Assembly (NCBI RefSeq): GCF_023740735.1
Contig: NZ_JAMRXH010000025.1
Span: 1-64,000 of the forward strand
Source of the DNA: Nocardia sp. CDC159
GTDB lineage: Bacteria > Actinomycetota > Actinomycetes > Mycobacteriales > Mycobacteriaceae
Length of the DNA stretch: 64,000 nt
Direction of reading: 5' to 3'
Part shown: in pieces, positions 60,001 through 64,000 of the stretch
Layout: each line of letters starts with the position of its first letter
How positions within the stretch are numbered: position 1 is the first letter of the stretch
The notes under the pieces: generated by a model
What the model saw: only the letters and a program-made list of their open reading frames with translations
The model's database searches: none
Told to the model about the DNA's origin: nothing
Program-made: the position numbers and the translations under genes

Positions 60001-62459
60001 GCGCTGTACACACTGGCCGCGAGCTCGCGCTCGAGCCGGTCGCGCTCGGCGGACGGCAGGCCGGTCAGATCGGAGACCGGCAGGGTGCGCGGGGCGTAGG
60101 GGCGGACCTGCTGGCGCAGCTCACCGTCCTCGGTGGTCAGGTAGACCGTGCGCAGCACCTCGTGCCGCTCCTCGACCCGGTTCAGCGCCGACTCGATCGC
60201 CGCCACGTCCACCTTGCCGCGCAGGCGCAGCCCGCCGGGCATGATGTAGGTGCTGTTGCCCGGGGCGAAGGTCTCCAGGAACCACAGCCGCTCCTGGGCG
60301 TACGACACCGGCAGCAGATCGCCCTCGGCGCGTTCGGCCGGGCGCAGCGCCGCCACCGAATCCCCCTCGGCCAATGCCGATTCCAGCAGCCGCGCGGCCT
60401 GCGCGACGGTCGGGCGCTCGAACAGGTCGCGCAGCGAGATCTGCACACCGAACTCGTCGAGCAGCTGCGACAGCAGCCGGGTGGCCGCCAGCGAGGTGCC
60501 GCCGAGCAGGAAGAAGTCGTCGTTGCGGCCCACGGCCGCCACGTCCAGCGCCTGCGCCCACAGCTGGGCGAGGCGAATCTCCAGCGGGCCCTCCGGTTCG
60601 GTGGAGCCGTCTGCCGCGACCGACGAATCCAGCAGCGTGGCCGGGAATTCCGGCTGCTCCGGAATCGGCCGAGCGGTCCGCTCGGCCAGCCATGCCGCGA
60701 CGGCCGGATGCAGTTCGGCCGGGGCGGGTTCGGTGGTCCAGGCCAGCAGGCGGCGGCCGAGTTCCCAGCCGGCCTCGTAGCTGTCCGGCGCGGTCGCGGG
60801 AACGAGAACCGTTCGACCGGAGAGGTTTTCGGGTAGCACATGCCCCTCGGGGGCGAGCGCGAGAATGCCGACTCCGGCCGCGGCGGCGCCGTCGACCAGC
60901 GCACCGGACGCGTCGCCGAATCCGCGCGGCGCGACCAGCAGATCGGTGCGGGCGTCGAGGGCCTCGTCAGCGGTGATCGGCAGCACCCGCGCGGGAATTC
61001 CGCCGCGGTACAGCGCCTCCGCCAAACCCGATGCGAGAGCGTCCTTTTCATCGGCGACGGCGATCACCAGGTGATGCCGCGGCAGGCTGCCGACCAGCCG
61101 GGCCACCGGCGCGTCCGGCTCGGCGGCGGCCGCCCCGGCGACGGACAGGAAGTCGTGCACCAGGTTTCGCGCCGCGTCCGCGTCGAGCAGCGCGGTGTTG
61201 TAGGTCAGCTCGCAGACCAGCTCCGTGCCCGCCTCCGCGATGTGCAGCACGAGATCGTAGAGGGTGGCCCCGGTCTCGATGGTCTGCCAGTCCACCTCGA
61301 GATCCCAGCGGCTCAGATCCGGCCGCTGCAACCGCTGCTGGACGAACAGCACCTGGAACACCGGGCTGAAGCGCGGATCCCACGGTCCGCCGACGGCCTC
61401 GACGATGCGCTCGAAGGGCACCGTCTCGTCCTCGTAGGCGGCCATCGCGGTGTCGCGGACCAGCCGCAGCAGTTCGGCGAAGGTCTGCCCCGCGGCGATA
61501 TCCGAGCGCACCGGCACGGTGTTGACGAAATGGCCGATGGTGCGCGCCAATTCGTCCTGCGGGCGCGCGGCCATCGGGATCCCGATGCCGAAGTCGTACT
61601 GCCCGGTGTGCGCGGTCAGCGTCAGCTGATAGCAGGCCAGCAGGAAGACGAACGGCGGCACACCGTGCGCCGCGGCGGCATCGCGGATGGTGGCGGCCAG
61701 CGCCGACGGCACCGGCTCGTGCAGGCGAGCGCCGTCGTTGCGCACCCGGGGCGGGCGCGCTCGGCCGACCGCCACATCCAGCGGCGGCGCGCCACGCAGC
61801 CGGGCCGCGCGCCGCTCGATCGCGGTGGTGCGGGGCGGTTGGCCCGCATTCCACTCGGCGAAGTCGGCGTACTGGCGGGCCGGGGTCACCGGAGCACCGC
61901 CGTAGGCCGCCCACAGCTGCTCGACGAGCAGCGTCATCGACAGACCGTCGAGCACCAGGTGGTGGGCGACGATCGCCAGAATCCATTCGTTCTCGGCCAG
62001 CCGCAGCAGCGTCCAGCGCACCGGCGGCCCGGTCAGCAGGTCGAAGCGGGCGGTCGCCCGCGAGGCCAGCAGCTGCTGAGCCGCCTCGGCCCGCGCAGCC
62101 TCGGGCACCAGCCGCAGATCGTGCAGCTGCCAATCGAGTTCGAGGTCCTCGCGAACCTCGGCGACCAGCTCCGGCGTCGCGGCGAAGACCGTGCGCAGGG
62201 CGTGCTGTTCGCGCACCACGGCCGCAGCGGCCTGCCGCAGGGCCTGGGCGTCCAGGCTGCCGCCGATCTTCAGACCGACCGGCACGTGGTAGAGCGCGCC
62301 GTTGTCGGCGAGCTGCTCGTGCAGCCAGATGCCGCGCTGGGCGGGCGTGGCGTCGAACGGACCGGTGGCGGTGCGCACCGGAATTCCGGAGTCGCCCAGG
62401 CCCGCGGCGCGCTTCTCGCGCAGCCGCGCCAGTGCCAGATTGCTAGCTGGTGAGTTCAT
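57087..62459 (-). CDS. NRPS C-X-PCP-C-A-PCP, first module lacking an A domain
   Basis: 1,790 residues. C1 30-445 (VAHHLVLDGLS, His166-His167, Asp171); an unassigned stretch 455-615; PCP1 Ser656 (LLGGTSLAATR); C2 715-1140 (ALHHIVCDGWS, His849-His850, Asp854); A 1180-1640 (YTSGSTGRPKG, pocket D-A-L-H-G-G-L-V-A-K by my alignment, substrate not recognised); PCP2 Ser1715 (DLGGHSLALAR); Arg-rich tail (RRAAAARRRAHRRPG) as possible docking element. ATG at 62459 overlaps the PKS stop by 17 bp. Confidence 0.9.
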   Translation of the reverse strand: MNSPASNLALARLREKRAAGLGDSGIPVRTATGPFDATPAQRGIWLHEQLADNGALYHVPVGLKIGGSLDAQALRQAAAAVVREQHALRTVFAATPELVAEVREDLELDWQLHDLRLVPEAARAEAAQQLLASRATARFDLLTGPPVRWTLLRLAENEWILAIVAHHLVLDGLSMTLLVEQLWAAYGGAPVTPARQYADFAEWNAGQPPRTTAIERRAARLRGAPPLDVAVGRARPPRVRNDGARLHEPVPSALAATIRDAAAAHGVPPFVFLLACYQLTLTAHTGQYDFGIGIPMAARPQDELARTIGHFVNTVPVRSDIAAGQTFAELLRLVRDTAMAAYEDETVPFERIVEAVGGPWDPRFSPVFQVLFVQQRLQRPDLSRWDLEVDWQTIETGATLYDLVLHIAEAGTELVCELTYNTALLDADAARNLVHDFLSVAGAAAAEPDAPVARLVGSLPRHHLVIAVADEKDALASGLAEALYRGGIPARVLPITADEALDARTDLLVAPRGFGDASGALVDGAAAAGVGILALAPEGHVLPENLSGRTVLVPATAPDSYEAGWELGRRLLAWTTEPAPAELHPAVAAWLAERTARPIPEQPEFPATLLDSSVAADGSTEPEGPLEIRLAQLWAQALDVAAVGRNDDFFLLGGTSLAATRLLSQLLDEFGVQISLRDLFERPTVAQAARLLESALAEGDSVAALRPAERAEGDLLPVSYAQERLWFLETFAPGNSTYIMPGGLRLRGKVDVAAIESALNRVEERHEVLRTVYLTTEDGELRQQVRPYAPRTLPVSDLTGLPSAERDRLERELAASVYSAPFDLATGPVWRYHLLVTGPDEHLLMIALHHIVCDGWSIAVLSQEISAHYRALQSGVTAELPPLAVQYADYAVWQRDNADHLDAQLEYWRQNLTGALNTEVPGDYRRPPRRSSNGAVEYATLDPAVMAEMRKIAAAQGVTTFAVLLAAFYTMLHRYTRQYDLTVASPIAGRTRSATEPLVGCFLNTLALRAEVDPEESFTDLVARVGKIVLEAHANQDCPFEKVIAALVPQRDLSRNPLAQVMFNYLNTPPPALDMAGVDVAMVDAPRRTAKLDLDLTVDETGGEIKLSLEYSTDLYEADTARRFLRHFAGALATIAADPRRSVGEITLGDPVRSTEPVVWGLPGLPTVPEPEPGETLADRLAHVARTRAAAKALSNDERTTTYAELDALADDAARQLLRVVGEPGGRVALLYDHSPESFVAVWAALRAGVTYVPLDPRAPQARLIEILEEAKVSALLCDPARIETARAIAGEARILPVSARPGEAHLSPGPVNHVEHALAPEDPAYITYTSGSTGRPKGVAQSSENALAHAVCYARRLRIGPDDVVAAPARYTFDAGILNSFGAAVAGAELHVIDPHLFTPAALRAEIESAGVTVLHCTPTLFRYLLSDAVEPWLPSKIRLVGLGGEQVVPGDVTDFGQHFGPHTTFISLYGPTECSVALQHIITPEDVDRVGVPIGAAVDIIDVDIVDEKGRPTEVFGELTLRSPHVALGYWQRPELTESVFGTDAEGVRYYRTGDLARRLTDGQLVFVGRKDRQVKIRGHRVEPGEAETVLRSHHTVGEAAVVLDRYSSEPRLVAYVTQDGPLTPDYSELSSYLRTRLPEYMIPSAYLVLDALPRGLTGKLDQNRLPRIAPAADPVFTPPRTELEKAVAEVWGEVLEREVGLGQNFFDLGGHSLALARARGLLERRLGVQLAMTDLFAAPTVEDLARLLAGRTTEPEDTDRGRDRRAAAARRRAHRRPGSPDTNGSDE

Positions 62460-64000
62460 GTTCGTTCTCCAACAACGCATTTGCCTGCTCGACCAGCAGT
62501 TCCTCCAGCGCGGCCGCAACGCGGGCCACGGTCGGCTCCTCGAACATGACGCGGAGGGGGAACTCGATGTCGAACAGTTCGCGGACCCGGCGAGCGAATC
62601 GGGTGGCGAGCAGCGAATGTCCGCCGATGCGGAAGAAGTTCTCGAATACGCCGATGCGCTCGAGACCCAGCAGTTCGGCCCACATCTCGGCGACGAACTG
62701 CTCGTATTCGGTTCGCGGGGCGACGAAGTCGGCGTCGTCGGCGAACAGCGCGGTCTGCCGCTCCGCGGGCGCGGGCGTCTCGATGCGCGGCTGCCCGTCG
62801 ACCACCCGGTAACTGCCGCGCTCGAACGGGTAGAGCGGCAACCGGACCGGCTGCTTGACAGTGGAATCGACGGCATCCCAGTCCAATTCGTGACCGCGCA
62901 CATGCAGCTCGGCCGCCGAGGACAGCATGACCGTCAGATCGTCGAGCTCACGCGCCAGCGACGGCACCGCGATCCCGTTGCGATCGTGATGGCGCAGCAG
63001 GGTTTTCACCATGCCGCCGAGCACCGGATGCGGCCCGAGCTCGACGAAGGTCTGCACGCCCGCGCCGATCATCGCGCCGACCGCGTCGGCGAAGGCCACC
63101 GGATGCACCACCTCGTCGAGCCAGTACTGCTTGTCCAGCCGGGAGCCCGGGATCAGATCGCCGGTGACGGTCGAATAGAACGGAATCCGGCCGTCGACCG
63201 CGGTGATCTCGCCCAGGTCGTGGTCGAAGTGCTCGAGGCAGTCGGCCATCGCCGGGGTGTGGAAGGCGTGCTCGCCCGGCAGCCGCCGGGTCAGCACCGA
63301 CTCCTGCTCCAGCGCGGCCAGCAGGCCGGTGAGCGCGTCGGCGTCGCCACCGATCAAAGTCCAACGGGGAGCGTTGATTCCGGCCACGTGCACGCCCGAG
63401 CCCGAGATCTTGTCCGCGAGTTCGTCGGCGGGCAGATTGACCACGGCCATGGTGCCGTTGCCTCGCACCTTGGCGGTGGCCTTGGCTCGCGCGGCGATGA
63501 TCCGGGCGGCGGTCGGGCGATCGATCGCACCGGCGACGCACGCCGCGGCCACCTCGCCCACGCTGTGTCCGGCCACGGCGGCCGGCGTGATGCCCCACGA
63601 GCGCCACAGCTCGGCCAGCGCGAGCTGCACGGCGAAGATCACCGGCTGAGCGACGGCGGTGTCGGCGAGTTCGTCGGCGTCCCGGCCACGATCCACGATC
63701 TGGAACGGCGACCAGCCCAGCAGCGGGCGCAGCTCGCGATCGACGGCCATCAGGGTGTCGCGGAACACCCGCTGGCGGCGAATCAGGTTGCGGCCCATGC
63801 CGATCCACTGATTACCCTGCCCGGCGAACAGGAAACCGACCTGTCCGGCTCCGCTGCGCGGCACCCGCCCGGCGGCCGCACCCAGCGGCAGCGAGCCGCC
63901 CGCGACGGCCGCCAGCCGCTGACGCAGTTCCTCGGCGGTGCTCGCCACGACCGCCACCCGGTACGGGTGATGGGTGCTGCGCGCGGTCGAGGTGTGCGAC
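62443..64000 (-). CDS. Type I PKS, AT-carrier part; N-terminal part beyond window edge
   Basis: The frame is open to the right edge, so the KS domain must lie outside. Visible order: the post-KS linker (STARSTHHPYRVAVV), AT with FAGQGNQWIGMG, AGHSVGEVAAACVAG and HAFHTPAM (malonyl-type HAFH), then a carrier domain IGVFENFFRIGGHSLLATR whose GGHSLL motif is closer to peptidyl than to acyl carriers, a common feature where a PKS hands over to an NRPS. No KR or DH lies between AT and the carrier. First visible gene of the operon. Confidence 0.88.
   Translation of the reverse strand, partial: SHTSTARSTHHPYRVAVVASTAEELRQRLAAVAGGSLPLGAAAGRVPRSGAGQVGFLFAGQGNQWIGMGRNLIRRQRVFRDTLMAVDRELRPLLGWSPFQIVDRGRDADELADTAVAQPVIFAVQLALAELWRSWGITPAAVAGHSVGEVAAACVAGAIDRPTAARIIAARAKATAKVRGNGTMAVVNLPADELADKISGSGVHVAGINAPRWTLIGGDADALTGLLAALEQESVLTRRLPGEHAFHTPAMADCLEHFDHDLGEITAVDGRIPFYSTVTGDLIPGSRLDKQYWLDEVVHPVAFADAVGAMIGAGVQTFVELGPHPVLGGMVKTLLRHHDRNGIAVPSLARELDDLTVMLSSAAELHVRGHELDWDAVDSTVKQPVRLPLYPFERGSYRVVDGQPRIETPAPAERQTALFADDADFVAPRTEYEQFVAEMWAELLGLERIGVFENFFRIGGHSLLATRFARRVRELFDIEFPLRVMFEEPTVARVAAALEELLVEQANALLENEHELTS

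Overview
The window is high-GC, strongly G/C-third-position DNA from an actinomycete, most likely Nocardia or a close relative in the mycolic-acid-containing Actinobacteria. The support is the gene set: a mycothiol-type maleylpyruvate isomerase-fold protein, DUF397/DUF5753 genes, an S-adenosylmethionine methyltransferase of the DUF574 family, an Eis acetyltransferase, a FadD32-like fatty acyl-AMP ligase, frequent GTG starts and ATGA/GTGA stop-start overlaps. The genus is an inference; no rRNA or tRNA gene is visible.

Layout. 1-124: end of an IS5-type insertion sequence. 0.28-12.3 kb: mixed single genes and short operons (esterase plus threonine-aldolase-like enzyme, LOG protein, STAS and STAS-kinase regulators, a Tat-type lipoprotein agmatine deiminase with its TetR regulator and a visible operator, two DUF397 genes behind a DUF5753 gene that has lost its DNA-binding half, MerR plus F420-type oxidoreductase, a sodium:solute symporter with a small membrane partner). 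12.7-22 kb: two diguanylate cyclases, a latex-clearing-protein-like oxygenase, a DUF574 methyltransferase, and a hemerythrin protein with a stress-type (SigB/SigF-like) promoter. 23.0-23.5 kb: a short-period repeat patch ending in a perfect 16-bp hairpin. 23.5-25.8 kb: polyol dehydrogenase plus HAD phosphatase operon. 26-33 kb: a BON-methyltransferase fusion, an EamA transporter, a divergent DHFR-like protein, an Eis acetyltransferase with a 2-oxoglutarate oxygenase, and a Tet(M)-type ribosomal protection protein. 33-38.3 kb: DUF2252 protein, rhodanese plus cysteine dioxygenase, a divergent solute-binding lipoprotein, and a Gln-rich secreted protein. 38.37-38.84 kb: about 18 copies of a 25-bp tandem repeat.

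The main find is on the minus strand from 64,000 (running off the right edge) down to 39,099: twelve genes in one apparent operon in which each junction overlaps or is separated by less than 10 bp. Reading order: PKS fragment (AT-carrier, its KS lies beyond the edge), NRPS (C-X-PCP-C-A-PCP), PKS (KS-AT-ACP), NRPS (C-A[MT]-PCP-reductase), fatty acyl-AMP ligase, a BtrH_N/C39-like cysteine acyltransferase, an FkbH-type glyceryl transferase/phosphatase, a free acyl carrier protein, a MaoC-SDR fusion, an ABC-2 ATPase and permease, and an AbrB-family membrane protein. The PKS module contains no ketoreductase or dehydratase, so the free MaoC-SDR protein may supply these steps in trans. FkbH with the free carrier would make glyceryl-S-carrier. 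The BtrH-like enzyme could move an acyl group from a carrier to the product, and the terminal reductase domain would release an aldehyde or alcohol. I cannot match this combination to a known pathway; it is the best candidate here for an undescribed system.
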